DNA from: Apostichopus parvimensis
Taxonomy: Eukaryota; Echinodermata; Holothuroidea; Aspidochirotida; Stichopodidae
Assembly (NCBI GenBank): GCA_000934455.1
Contig: KN884538.1
Span: 8,533-30,119, forward strand
Reading direction: 5' to 3'
Length of the DNA stretch: 21,587 nucleotides
Both the position numbers and the translations under genes were made by a program. The notes below the pieces were generated by a model. The model saw only the letters and a list, made by a program, of their open reading frames with translations, searched no databases and was not told the DNA's origin. Positions 1-11,100 of the stretch are shown here, piece by piece (the stretch's first letter is position 1; every line of letters begins with the position of its first letter).

Positions 1-1200
1 CAGTTTTGTTATTATTCGGTTAACCTAATAATCCGAGTTCATCTCTTGAATGATGAAGTATAACTTTCAAATTAACTCATCATCGCAAGACAGACTTGTT
101 CATCTTATTACTTACAAAATCGCTTAACTAATCTACCAGAAGTGGAACTAAATTCGTGCTACTTCTTTAACAGACAGGAACATGCATGTACCGTATACGA
201 ATTTTAGGATTTTACCTTGAAATAGAATCTGGAACTATATATGTACCCTGATGTTATATTTATACAGACATAATTACAAAAGAGTAAGAACTCACTCCTT
301 GAGAATGCACATATTCATCACTATTTCTAAAGTGAATTGCGTATTTACCTCAAACTGATCTTTCTCAGGCAACGTTAAGTCTACAGAGTCAAAATTAGTT
401 TATGTTGAAAGACTTCGCGATCAAATTACCAAACAAAATAAAGTACAGAACACTAACTAGACTCAACTACCATTCAAAAGATCAGTTATTAATCAACAAA
501 TTAATAAATTATACAACAAATAAATAAATAATAGAACAATGTAGTGATTATAGATTTCATAAACAGTTTTCTTAACTTAGGAGTAACCATCCTTCAAAAA
601 TAGATACAGATACAATATGCACACATCATTTTATAACAATTCCTATGTGATTATGCATACAATATAATATATATTATGTTAAGGTAACACCTTATAATGA
701 ATAATGCACGAAATATTATATTTTATTATAAACAAGTACCTGCATACGTGTTTGACTTAATAAGTATTGTCCCTTCCTCATTCAAAAAGGTCTTGAAATG
801 TGAATAGGTATTGTTTGTTGAAATTTCAGGCTCAATCCCAGTTCATGATCGTCTGCATAAAATATAGTTGTAAAGGGTGACAACTTACAGCAAGACCTCT
901 CTTGAGAGCACCTTTTGTGAATAAGAAGATTTCACGGAATCCGTTTTTCTTTTACTGCTTGCTTCGAAGTCATCGATAGTATCGGGGCATAAGCCTATTG
1001 TATAATTTACGTCTTGAGAGGAAACGACATTCTTACTGCTTGCTGCAATGTAAACAAAGACAAGCGTGAGCTTCTTGTTAATAAAGATATTCAGATCCGT
1101 TGTTCTAATGAGAGTGAAACAGGATGAATAGAGATTTCGTTGAAGGCAGTGTCATTCACTGTTACCAATATATTGTATCCAACCAATAATACCAATTTAA
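1..1200. other. AT-rich stretch, no gene recognised
   Basis: I read both strands and found no exon-like open stretch with splice sites, no recognisable protein motif and no clear tandem repeat. It is ordinary AT-rich DNA. A distal exon of a neighbouring gene cannot be excluded by eye. Confidence 0.5.
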
Positions 1201-1219
1201 GCTCGTTAAAAGTTAACTC

Positions 1220-1295
1220 GTCAAATGGTTCAGTGGGTAGAACAGTGGACTGGTAACCTGATGAACTGAGTTCGACTCCATCAATGGTTGGTTAT
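1220..1295 (+). repeat. tRNA-derived sequence (degraded tRNA or SINE head)
   Basis: A Pol III-style A box (TGGTTCAGTGG, 1226-1236) is followed 44 bases later by a B box (GTTCGACTC, 1270-1278). Between them, CTGGTAA could be an anticodon loop (GGT, Thr-like). The T stem and acceptor stem do not pair well, so this is a decayed tRNA or the head of a short SINE, not a working tRNA gene. No tail or target duplication was found. Confidence 0.45.
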
Positions 1296-1375
1296 ACACC
1301 TTTAAAATTTCTTTTTCTCTTTCAGTAGTCGACGCTGAAGTCTTGATTTATTAATTCAACCATATAATTTACTAG

Positions 1376-1740
1376 CTGATGTGATGGCCGATGCTGTTAA
1401 GAGGGTGACGAAAGACTCATTCCTCGTCGGTCGTGTAAATCGTGGCTAGGGTTCAAGACAGGCCTCTGGCGATAATACCTTTGGCTGTAGGTATGGTACT
1501 TTTTGTGGCCTAGGATCCCGTACCATGTCTCCCTTGTTGTCGCAAAAGAACCCGGGAGGATGCGCAGAGGGTCGGTCAAATCGACCAGAAGCGTACTAGG
1601 TGGCGTGCGTGAATCCTTGCCTTTGGCCAGAGGTGGGGACACTCTCTGCGACCGGCATGCTTGCAGCCACCGTCCACTGAATACGTGGCCTGGTGACGCG
1701 CTATTCTCCTTAAAGTTAATCTACGGATGCCTTTAAGAGC
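1376..1740 (+). mobile_element. tRNA-Leu/Ser-type SINE
   Basis: The stretch begins like a class II tRNA: A box TGGCCGATGCTG at 1385 with GTTAAG after it, then a B box GGTTCAAGAC at 1450-1459. The long A-to-B distance fits the long variable arm of Leu/Ser tRNAs. About 280 bases of clearly more GC-rich sequence follow, unlike the AT-rich flanks, and then AT-rich DNA returns near 1740. This is the expected structure of a SINE with a tRNA head and an unrelated body. The 3' end is approximate and no target duplication was identified. Open frames on both strands here look accidental. Confidence 0.5.
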
Positions 1741-2279
1741 CATATAATTGTTTATATTAAAAACACCCTGTTTCAAACTAGCGCCATTAAATTCCTTAAA
1801 AGCCGTTTTTTTCTCTTGTCACTCTGAAAGTGGAATGGATACTATTGTATTGGGTTATTTGTGGTAAGCCAAGCAAAACATTCAAACAGTCATGCGGTTC
1901 ACAAGGGTTTGCAGGAACTTAATTAAACTCATTTTTTGACATAAATGTGTTTGTAAAGATTAACACAACCTACACCAAAACAAGCACTATATTCGTTGCA
2001 ATACCAGAGACATACAAGTCTGCAAGACCGTGAGATATAATTTTAATACACATAGAATTCAATCTATACCACTTTTGCAAGAAAACCAAAGTATACCAGT
2101 GCCAATATGGTCCCATTCTAAGCCACAGTGTTGAAGCAAATTCTCATACCGGATAGTAGGTAGTTTGGGAAACTGAGTGATACCCCGTATTGTGTTTTGA
2201 TCACTTCAGGAACAAAATTAACTATGTACAACCACTGCTCTCAGTCTTGCTAGGGTTGTATTCCTAGAGCACATTTACT
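1741..2279. other. AT-rich spacer, nothing recognised
   Basis: No coding, RNA or repeat signal could be supported here. The end of this stretch (from about 2180, 'taccccgtat') shares a short phrase with DNA just before the third dispersed-repeat copy near 18460, so that repeat may begin earlier than annotated. Confidence 0.4.
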
Positions 2280-2760
2280 TATTTATTTTTTTGAATGACC
2301 ATTTAAACAGTTGAGGTTCACTAGTTTAAGTGACTGGACCTTTTAAGTTTAGTACACATCCCATCAGACTAGTTCCTCGGTTGCACTACAACACTCAATG
2401 GGAAAAATTAAGATTATATGGTCTCAAATGACATGTTTATAATTTATTACAAATTTGTTAAGGACAAATGGTGTTGAATGCCATCCAAGGGTGCTCTGTT
2501 GCTTATATGAAGTTTAACGAACATATTCTGGTTGACCTCAAAAACAACGGATTAACATTAGCTATAAGAACTGCAATGAGGAGCCGACGTCACCATCAAG
2601 TTAGCCTAAACGAATATTCCAGAAATTAAGTATGATACTTAACGATACATACCTTGAAAAATACTTGGAATAGCTACAAAAACATTATTGGACTCAAATT
2701 TGTCTGTTTTCTTTGTATTTTAACATATCAAGACTAAAATCTGCCTTATTCATTATTTAA
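2280..2760 (+). repeat. Dispersed repeat family, copy A
   Basis: This copy aligns by eye with 3200-3685 and 18500-18760. Shared anchors in the same order are a T-rich start, 'tttaaacat..gagg', 'ggctggac.actta', 'aactc.at.gga', 'tgttgcttatatgaag', 'ttggttga', 'ttaacatt', 'gatcaccatcaa.ttagc' and 'ccttgaaaaa'. The copies are heavily diverged with many small indels, so the family is old. No coding capacity or terminal inverted repeat was seen, and strand is given only relative to the other copies. I cannot assign the class. Confidence 0.6.
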
Positions 2761-3199
2761 TTATTTAAAGTGAGTTATCAAGTTACAGTCAAATCTACCT
2801 GTCGATCATTCTCCCATGATTGAATACCGGGGATACTTTTTAAGAAAAGTCACCCAGGCAAGAACCTGGGCACGGAAACCAAACTACCGAAGGTTGATAA
2901 CAAGCCAATAATTACTTATCATGCATGGATTCTATAGTTACGGAATTTATTCTATCAATGACATTTTACTGATTTGATCAGTTTATTGAGAATTTTTCGT
3001 TAACCACTCATTTTCTGAAATCTAGGAATAAGGTGATTAATTAAAATTGATTCATGTTGTATAATCCCATGCATTAATAGTTTGTATAATATGTAACTGA
3101 CTGATTATTATTTGACATGTAAATTAGTTCACACCAATTTGGTTGAAACTGTTTGCAGCCCGAGTAAATCTCATTTAAAATGGGGGGTGAGATAATCTA
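2761..3199. other. AT-rich spacer between repeat copies
   Basis: No gene or RNA signal. A short inverted pair, 'cccaggcaagaacctggg' (about 2851-2868), is the only structure noticed. Confidence 0.4.
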
Positions 3200-3685
3200 T
3201 AATATTAAAGAGATGACCACTTTAAACATCAGAGGATATATATTTAAAACGGCTGGACTACTTAGACTAACACACAGACAATTAGGTCAGTTCCTCCCGA
3301 TGCAACACAAAACTCGATTGGAAACTAACAATTTATTTTGATATTACATAACATGTAAACAATGCATCAAACACATGAAGGGTGTTGAATTGCATCTTAA
3401 TGTTCTCTGTTGTTAATATGAAGCTAAAAAGAAACGTGTTTTGGTTGAGTTTTTAGAATGGATAAAACAATGGAGCAACATTAACAGTTAGGCCTACGCA
3501 GCGCAGACGATGTGATCACCCAAATTAACCTCAAAGAAGCATTGTAGCCTCGATTTTAGCATATTTTAAAGGTAAATATCTTGAAAAACTATATATTCTT
3601 AGCACTGAATAGTTTCTTTCTTCTTAGTCTGTGACATAGCAAGTCTAAATTTATATCTAAAGTCTTCTTTAATTCTCTTCGTTAT
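3200..3685 (+). repeat. Dispersed repeat family, copy B
   Basis: This is the second copy of the family seen at 2280-2760, in the same orientation about 920 bases downstream. It keeps 'gatgaccactttaaacat', 'cggctggactacttagact', 'gggtgttgaatt', 'ttctctgttg', 'ttttggttgag', 'gtgatcaccc' and 'atcttgaaaaac'. The two copies are as different from each other as each is from copy C at 18500, which favours separate insertions over a recent local duplication. Confidence 0.6.
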
Positions 3686-3983
3686 AAGCCATATATTTTA
3701 TGTCGACGACAAGAAATGTGAAGCACTTATTGAAATCATATTGTAGATACTTGTCAAAAATTTGCTAAGAAATAAATCGACAGATGTCGAGATAATTGCG
3801 TCTGGCTGATGAGACCCAAATATGGATCGAAGTAGCCATAGAGCACGGGTGAAAACGAAATGGATCTTACGAGCCACCGTGATTTGTTTTGATTTCATCC
3901 GCGTGGCAAACATGAATGAACTGTGTATCGATCTAAAGAATCGGACAGTTCGATATGAGCATTGTCCAGCTACTATGTAGAAA

Positions 3984-4314
3984 TGTCTCATCAGGCACGT
4001 AGCCAAGGGGGGGGGGGGCGAACCCCCCCCCCCCTTGAGCATATTTTTAAATTTTTTTTTTTATGTTTTTATGATATCGCTAGTAATTTCAAAAGAGAAA
4101 ATGCTAAGATGCAACTTACAAGGCCTGGGAAGTGCCATTTCCAGCGATCTGGCAGGCATTTTCAGCCAAAATTTTCTTGTACGCTTCGCGCCAATCATGG
4201 TGGCGCTACGCTTAGATAGTGTGTAATGCCGTATCTGCGGCTCTGAAAATTTTTCTTCATTTTCAACCCCCCCCCCCCCCTTGGCAAATTCCTGGCTACG
4301 CGCCTGTGTCTTAT
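3984..4314. mobile_element. hAT-like MITE with poly-G/C arms and 8-bp target duplication
   Basis: The element proper is 3992-4306 (315 bp). Its left end, CAGGCACGTAGCCAAGGGG, matches the reverse complement of its right end, CAGGCGCGTAGCCAGG. Flanking 8-mers are tgtctcat (3984-3991) and tgtcttat (4307-4314), a 7/8 match. CAGG-type termini with 8-bp target duplications are typical of the hAT superfamily of DNA transposons. Only short chance frames occur inside, so it is non-autonomous. The tracts G12 (4007-4018), C12 (4023-4034) and C14 (4267-4280) lie next to the termini. Confidence 0.7.
4004..4037. repeat. Perfect 15-bp G/C hairpin inside the MITE
   Basis: CAA plus twelve G (4004-4018) is separated by the four bases CGAA from twelve C plus TTG (4023-4037). 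The two arms are perfectly complementary, giving an extremely stable hairpin or, on separated strands, G-quadruplex or i-motif potential. Exact tract lengths in homopolymers may be affected by assembly error. Confidence 0.75.
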
Positions 4315-4381
4315 CACCAGCCGGCCTTTTACCAACGATCCATACGGTACGGTACATACACTGAAGTTCGTGCATGGAGTG

Positions 4382-4699
4382 CAGTGGCGTGCGCAAGGGA
4401 GGTGGGGGGGGGGGATGGGGAGTTGGGCAAGACCCCACCTCCATCTTCAGTCGGTGAGGAATGTTAAATCATGGGATGATTTAAAATATTCAGGAGCTCA
4501 GCTCATTAGAGACTTAATTGAAAGTCTAAATATGACTTAAAATGTACCATTTGACGTCTTTAACTTTGATTTTGTTTTCTGCAGGGCAGTCCGTTCATTA
4601 AAGGTTCATGCCCCTACCAAAATCAATGGCGGAATGTAAACCGCCCCATCCCCTCCCTCCTCCCCGTCAACCTTTGAAATCCTGTGCCCGTACCACCTG
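4382..4699. mobile_element. Possible second hAT-like MITE (weak)
   Basis: CAGTGGCGTGCGCA at 4382 followed by a G-rich run resembles common hAT ends. At 4630-4699 there is a C-rich run ending in a rough inverted version (…gtaccacctg). The ends match only loosely. The flanking 8-mers, atggagtg and tggcgtca, do not match. It could be a decayed element, or only its left end may be real. Confidence 0.3.
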
Positions 4700-4879
4700 T
4701 GGCGTCACAGGTGATATACCTACACCATTGGTACTCTAGTATTTAACTCCGCCTGTTTTCTGTCCCCTCTGAGTTTTTAAGGCTCCCTTCTCCAAGTTGA
4801 TAACAATGTTACATCACAATAATCAACATCTTTGTCACCATGTAACTGTATTCAACCTATTAGAACTGAAACATAATAT

Positions 4880-5080
4880 TTGTAGTGATTGGATGGCACG
4901 TGATTGACCTGCTGGAGCTCGTCTTTTTAGGTCCCTTTTTCATATACTCGGACCAGAGAGATTTTAAGAACTTCCTGTCCGCCCATGCCCACACTACACT
5001 ACAGTCATCACGAAAGATACAGCTCTTGTGGTAGTTAGGTGCATACTATTACGAAATGTGATGACGAAATCGTCCTCAAA
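4880..5080 (+). promoter_or_regulatory. Probable RNF25 promoter and 5' UTR
   Basis: Within 200 bases of the proposed start codon lie an inverted CCAAT box (ATTGG, 4888-4892), a palindromic E-box (CACGTG, 4897-4902), an ETS-like site (ACTTCCTG, 4970-4977) and, over the start codon, a YY1-like AAAATGGCAGCC (5078-5089). No TATA box is apparent, which fits a housekeeping-type promoter. Short motifs occur often by chance, so it is their position next to the gene that carries weight. The transcription start cannot be placed from sequence alone. Confidence 0.4.
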
Positions 5081-5127
5081 ATGGCAGCCTCCATACGCTC
5101 AGATAGCACCGAAACTAGCATTGATGG
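5081..5127 (+). CDS. RNF25: RNF25 exon 1 (proposed): start codon and N-terminus
   Basis: ATG at 5081 opens MAASIRSDSTETSIDG with a purine at -3 and G at +4. A stop (TAG, 5036-5038) lies upstream in frame with no other in-frame ATG between. Vertebrate RNF25 also begins MAAS. The donor after 5127 is GTTTGT, a weak GT site. It leaves two bases that combine with the T at 6371 to encode Gly, so the phase agrees with the stronger acceptor of exon 2. The peptide joins smoothly to NFQQELELLQEIF at the expected distance before the RWD domain. A different first exon in 5128-6370 remains possible. Confidence 0.6.
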
Positions 5128-8100
5128 GTTTGTCTTTTTACTTCGATGTAATAATTGTAGATCCTACGTACTATGAATTTTGGAATGAATTTTTAAAGGA
5201 GTATATGGAAGATCATTACTATGTGGCATAGGGTTTCAGTTGACCTGAAAACACCACCGGTAGTTCCTGTTGCTTGACTACTAGTAGTACTGTACAGTGT
5301 AGTACTAACGTTAGCCGGCCGCCTAACTTAGGCTAGGCCTATACTAGCCAATGCCTGTGTTATTGTTAATTATTATGTATTTCCGTACCGTCATTATTAA
5401 CGTAGCAACTATTACTTTGCACTTCGGTGTGTAAGGTGTAACAGGCGCAGTTTGCAACCTAACCTAAAGGCCAGGTCTAACCTGAATAAGAGATAAGACC
5501 AACCCAGACCTGATTTGCACATAGCTAAGAGTAAGACATGTATGATGTACTTTGTGGCATACATTACTAGGCCTAATTCTGTCCTAAGGATAGGCTAGGC
5601 TAACATAATTACGTATCGCCTAGATAGTCAAGACAACATTATAGACCTATGCTAACTTAATGATCCCATAACCTAGATAGTCAAGACATATGAGGTGTAA
5701 GGCTAGAGCCTAGGCTTATCTCTTTTAAGTTCTAGGCCAACAAGAAAAAATGAATCCAATGAATGAACTGACCAATTCATAAAGAGAAAAAGAAAGAGAA
5801 AATCACCATGACTTTGTGCCGTTAGGATGCATGTAGCGGGCTGGAAACTGTTATTCCTAATCAAGTTTTAATGTTGCAGTTATTCAAAGAATTATTTTAA
5901 CCAACTTTGGTTGGTAGGGTTAGGCTGGATGCCTCATGTTATATTCCTTATTACATGTCACATTCTGCTGTTAAAAATGAGATGGCAATTAATAGAGGCA
6001 ATGATACAGGGCTTTTGGGAACTGTGGTTGTGGATTTTTGCCCTGATTTGTTAAACTATGACCATGGTTTCCAAGAGAGATCAACTGTTTCCCAGCACAA
6101 ATGGTCTTCCAGATTGTTATGGCAAATCAAAAGGGAGGTACTATTTTAAGCTTTCTGAAACCTTTCAAACATTTGTCATAAACATAACCAAGTTTACACA
6201 CAGGTTTACTTTTGGAGTGCATTTCCTGCAACACTTAACCATATTCATGTCAGTTTCTTTGCCTTGTTATGACCTCCCATAATGAGCACATGCGACTGTT
6301 TAGTGTTGTAAGTTAAGAAACTTCCAGGGAGATTTATAAATAACGCTGGGCTTGTTTTTGCTTTCCTTAGTAATTTTCAGCAAGAACTTGAACTACTACA
6401 AGAAATCTTTATCCATGAAATTGAAGTCAAAAAAGAAAAGTAAGTCAGGATACTCAGTATTTCATCACTTTCACCAATAACACTCATTTTCTTTATATTT
6501 TAATATGATTATTAATATCACAGCAAAGCATTATTACTAAAAGATATTTAACTTTCATTTTCTAGTTATTTTGATGATTATGTAAATCCTGGTTTTTGCT
6601 TGATTATCAATATTAAAGGATGAGAATTTGGCAGAAATTTTGCGCAAGTATGTCGGAGTCCTACAAAATAGGCAAGTTGAAGAGCATGTCGTCTTGCCGT
6701 ACTATTTCTGAAATTTTTCTTTACACCAAATTTGATGATGACATCAGTTCAAGCCCTCTGTCCTAATTGACCTAATTGTTTATGCTTCACTAATCCATTG
6801 TTTATGAATTCTAATTATTCTGTAACAGATATATTCATTTCTTCATATAAACAATAAGTTTCCCAATGATGAATTCCAACTGTAGTTGTAAAAGTTGACA
6901 AGCTGTATAGGTTACTCCTTTTTTTGTGGTCAACCCTATGGTGACCTTTGACACGGTCACCATAGTAGCATGTTTTTGTCTGGTGAAAGTTGGTTGGTTT
7001 TAGACTCAGGTGTTGGTTATCTGTTCATTACATTGGGTATTTGGGTTGTTCTTGTATTTTACCTGTGTTTGTATGTTTTGGAAGGTTCTGGACAAGATAA
7101 GACACATTAAATAAGTTATTCATATTCCATTGTGTAATGTTATGTTTTCAGCTTGTCTATTTTCTTACAACATAGGTTTCTCACAAACACCAGTCGTGCT
7201 ATGCAAACGTATAGGGTATTTTTAACTTGTCACACTAGATTCACAGAGTTTTCCCAGTGACTCTTGTGTTGCATTTGAGGAGTTCAAATAAAGGTTATGG
7301 GCTGCGAGCTTAACTTCTTTGATCCGCCTCCTTTAGTTTGCAGACGTCACTCCCAATGACTGCTAGCTACAATATCGGGAAATTGCAACTGGAATACATA
7401 TAACTCTTTCTTGGTTTTTCTTTTGTGTAGTGGCTGCCCTTGTGAGTTAGTTGTTACTCTGCATCCTGCAACAGCAGATCGAGCAGATCTCCAGTATGTG
7501 ACTTTAACGCTTGTCATCAGGATAATGAAAGAGGTACAGTATACCAAGCAGAGTTGTATTATAAGAATAAAAAGCTTATGTAGGAATGCAAGGTCTAAAG
7601 CAGGGGTTCCCTAACTGGGGTGCATGAACCCCTCCCCCCCCCCAGGGGGTGCGTGAGTCCATCCAGAGGGTTCTTGAGATGTTTCTGAAAGTAAAAACTA
7701 GAGTACTTTTTGTTGAACTAAAATCTAATATATCATATAATTTAGTAATGTACAAAAGTTGTACCTATCGACAGACCCTTTTCGCGCTCCATACGCATAT
7801 ATTGCCATAGTAGTACCGTACCGTGCTTGTGATAAATAACTGAATTATGAAACAGAAACAGACACTTGATCTTTTACGAAGCACTGTTGTGCGTATTATA
7901 GTATACTGATGACTCAGATCGTGTCTCGAAAAGTTGGGGGTTCATGGACAACTCTGACATCCACAGGGAGTTCGTGGGGGATAATGTTAGGGAAACCCTG
8001 GTCTACAGCAAGAGTAGGGAAAGGTCACCCACTATATGTATATATATTATTTAAGTTTCTTGCCCTTTATGCTAGAGGGAACTTACTTTAGCATCCTGCA

Positions 8101-11100
8101 AATGTAGCATTTGACCCGTGTGCTATTGCCATGTTTACATTGTGGCAACTTTAATATTAAGCCATACCACTTCATGGTCAACCTTAACTGCATTTGTGGG
8201 AAATTTTGAGAAAAATTCTGGACCTGTCATTGTCTCGAACATTTAGAAAGTAAGAAAATGCTCAGCTAATGTAAATTGCTGTACCTACTTACAAACACTT
8301 CTAGTATCAATCAATCACAGCAAAGAAAACTTTGAATTTTACTTTTGTAATTGCCTATCCAGTACCCAGACGTATTGCCCGAAATAACCATAAAGAATCC
8401 ACGAGGGCTATCAGAGGAAGAAGTAGCCAAGTAAGTGAATAAATACGTTGGCCTTGAAAGGGTGTGAAGACTCGCGCAAAAAGAAACGTCTAATGCCAGT
8501 AATCTGACCTAGTTTCGATGAGGTGTAACAGAAGTGTTAAACACCACCATCGATCCCAGAAAATACGCACACAGCTTGCTACTTTCGGTAATTAGACACT
8601 AGTGTACAGTCAGTACATACAGCTGTGGTCAATACCCACAGCACGGTGTACAAATGATACAGCGATGGACATCTCAGGTCCAGCTAAAGATAGCAAGGTA
8701 TCACATTTCATTACTATCTGCATTTTGTAGTGACAAGCAGAAAAATTCACTTGCAAGCAACGGAAAGTTAACTTTTTCAGAGCGAAACTTCAATGCCTTT
8801 AAATAACATGTTGTATCTTCATTTTTTTGTATTAAAATAGTCAGGGTAGTTCTCACATGTGTGAGGGAGGAGGGGGGGTGGGGTGAGATGCCATTGGAAG
8901 ATCCTTCACTTTGTTGCAATAACATATTTTATTTTCGGCCATTTTCTTTCTTGTTTGTTTCTCATTTTATCAGAATTTATTTCAAACTACTGAAAATATT
9001 AAAATCATTTCAACCTTGCATGCCGTTTCTTTTATCTGTTTGCATTTACAGTCCAAAAAATACAGTTAAAACTTCATGTCGTTTGTGACTGTTTCAAATT
9101 TAAGCAGCAGTTGGAACACAAAAAGTTGTTTTATAGTTGTCCAAAGTGATTGCACAAGTTTTGTGATCATCCAGTAAATATTTTGAGTTGCAACTACCTC
9201 ATTGACAAGACAGTAAAAAAACAACTGTATCAAATTTAGCAAATTATATGGTTGGAAAAAAAGAAGTTGTAAACAATTAGAAGCAATTGAAAATGTATTG
9301 CTACCCCCGCAAATACATTCATTATGTTTCATATGCATTCAATGTTATTCGTGAGCACATCTAATGTATAATGGTCAACAAATGTGATATCAAATTCTTA
9401 GGTTCAAGGGAACGTCTGGCATAACAGATTTCGAAAGCAATTTTTGAAAGAGCTTGCCATTTTGGCGAGCTACTGACATTCTACCTGCCCAAATGAATAA
9501 TCACCACTATTGTTGTGCTTTAGTCTCAGTATGTGTGTATTAAATCTAGGCTGATGAAAGTCAAATGCCAAGCCAAGTTCGAAACAATGCTCAAAAAGAA
9601 TTAAGACACAATGTAAACATATGTCGCAAATTCATTAACATGATTTGAGTGAAGATCGGTGAAGCTGCAACTGCCATGGCTACAAAGGTACTGTGGTTTC
9701 TGTAAATATTGCATATATGTAGTATTAGGCCAAATATGACATGACATCCCTAGTTCAAATCCTGTTTAAGCCTATTCATAATTTGCATCTTTTCCAAGAA
9801 ATTTGTGTATTTGTCTCTTTTTATTTATTCCCACAGCCTGCAGAAACAACTTCAGGAGTGTGCCTCTGCAAGGTTGGGGGAGGCGATGCTTTATGAACTC
9901 ATTGTGGTTAGTATAATCCAAAATTTGTATTTCTTGCAAATTGGAACTTCATCATTTTCTTCCTTTTTCACATTTAGTATTGTTTGAGATGAAAGTAAAT
10001 AAGTGCCTACTGTTTTTGTTGTAGGGCAGAGTCATTAGGGGTCATCAGAGGTCAAATCTTGAAACCCTTGTAAACATGTACATCTTCACTATACATTTCG
10101 TCAGATTCATGAAAAAGCTGCTCATGTTTACATCATCGAAACCACAATGCAGTTTTGCATCCTGGTTCACATTTAGTATTGTTTGAGATGAAAGTTTAAT
10201 GTAATGAAAAGCATTAGTATGAGTACAAATAGAATTGCGCTGGGTATGAGTACAAGTGCCCTAAGCCAAAAACGTTATTTCTAATAGAACCGGTGGAATT
10301 CAATAAGGTTAAAAGAAATAAGTTTTTGTGACGGTTTCCATCCTTTCAGCACCAGACTTGATTTTATTTATATTGTCCCCAGAACAGACAAGTCAAACAT
10401 GAGATAAGACACATTTTATGTACACTAAAGAGTGTGGGAACTTTTATTCTTTTCCTTCTTTCTTCCTTTCCTTTCTTTATCCAAGATGGCCAAAGAGAGT
10501 CTCACCGCCAACAACACTCCAAGCTGTCCCTGTGTTATATGCTGTCACAACTTTGTGGTATGTCGTCACTACCTACTCTAGGAACAGTCTCGTAGTATGA
10601 TGTACAGCAGCATGAGTACGGGTACAAATAGAATTGACCATATGAGTACAGAAGTATGAGTACAAATAGAATTGCCATTGGTATGAGTATTAGTGTGAGT
10701 ACAGCAGCATAAGTATGATTACAAATAGAATACTCCCATTGGTATGAGTATAAGTATGAGTGCAGCAGCATAAGTATGAGTACAAATAGAATACTCCCAT
10801 TGGTATGAGTATTAGTATGAGTAAATCAGCATGATTACGAGTACAAATAGAATACTCCCATTGGTATGAGTACAAGTATGAATACAGCAGCATGAGTATG
10901 ATTACAAATAAAATACTCCCATTGGTATGAGTATGAGTACATCAGCATGAATAAGAGTACATATAGATTACCCATTGGTATGAGTATTAGTATGAGTACA
11001 GCAGCATGAGTATGAGTACAAATAGAATACTCCCATTGGTATGAGTATTAGTGAGAGAACAGCAGCATGAGTATGAGTACAAAGAGAATACTCCCATTGG

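Noticed and set aside
3962..4467. Open frames rich in Gly and Pro (QARSQ..GGG, PPPPP)
   Set aside because: They are translations of the poly-G/C runs in the MITE at 3992-4306 and neighbouring GC-rich DNA. Such peptides are common false predictions.
5028..5231. A 67-codon + strand frame overlapping the proposed exon 1
   Set aside because: It is in a different frame from the MAAS start, matches no family I know and lacks splice support. It could be an upstream open reading frame in the 5' UTR, but I cannot support that.
6380..6380. Acceptor at 6380 as the exon 2 start
   Set aside because: The AG at 6370 has the better pyrimidine tract, and using it gives the phase that fits exon 1. The 6380 site remains a minor alternative.
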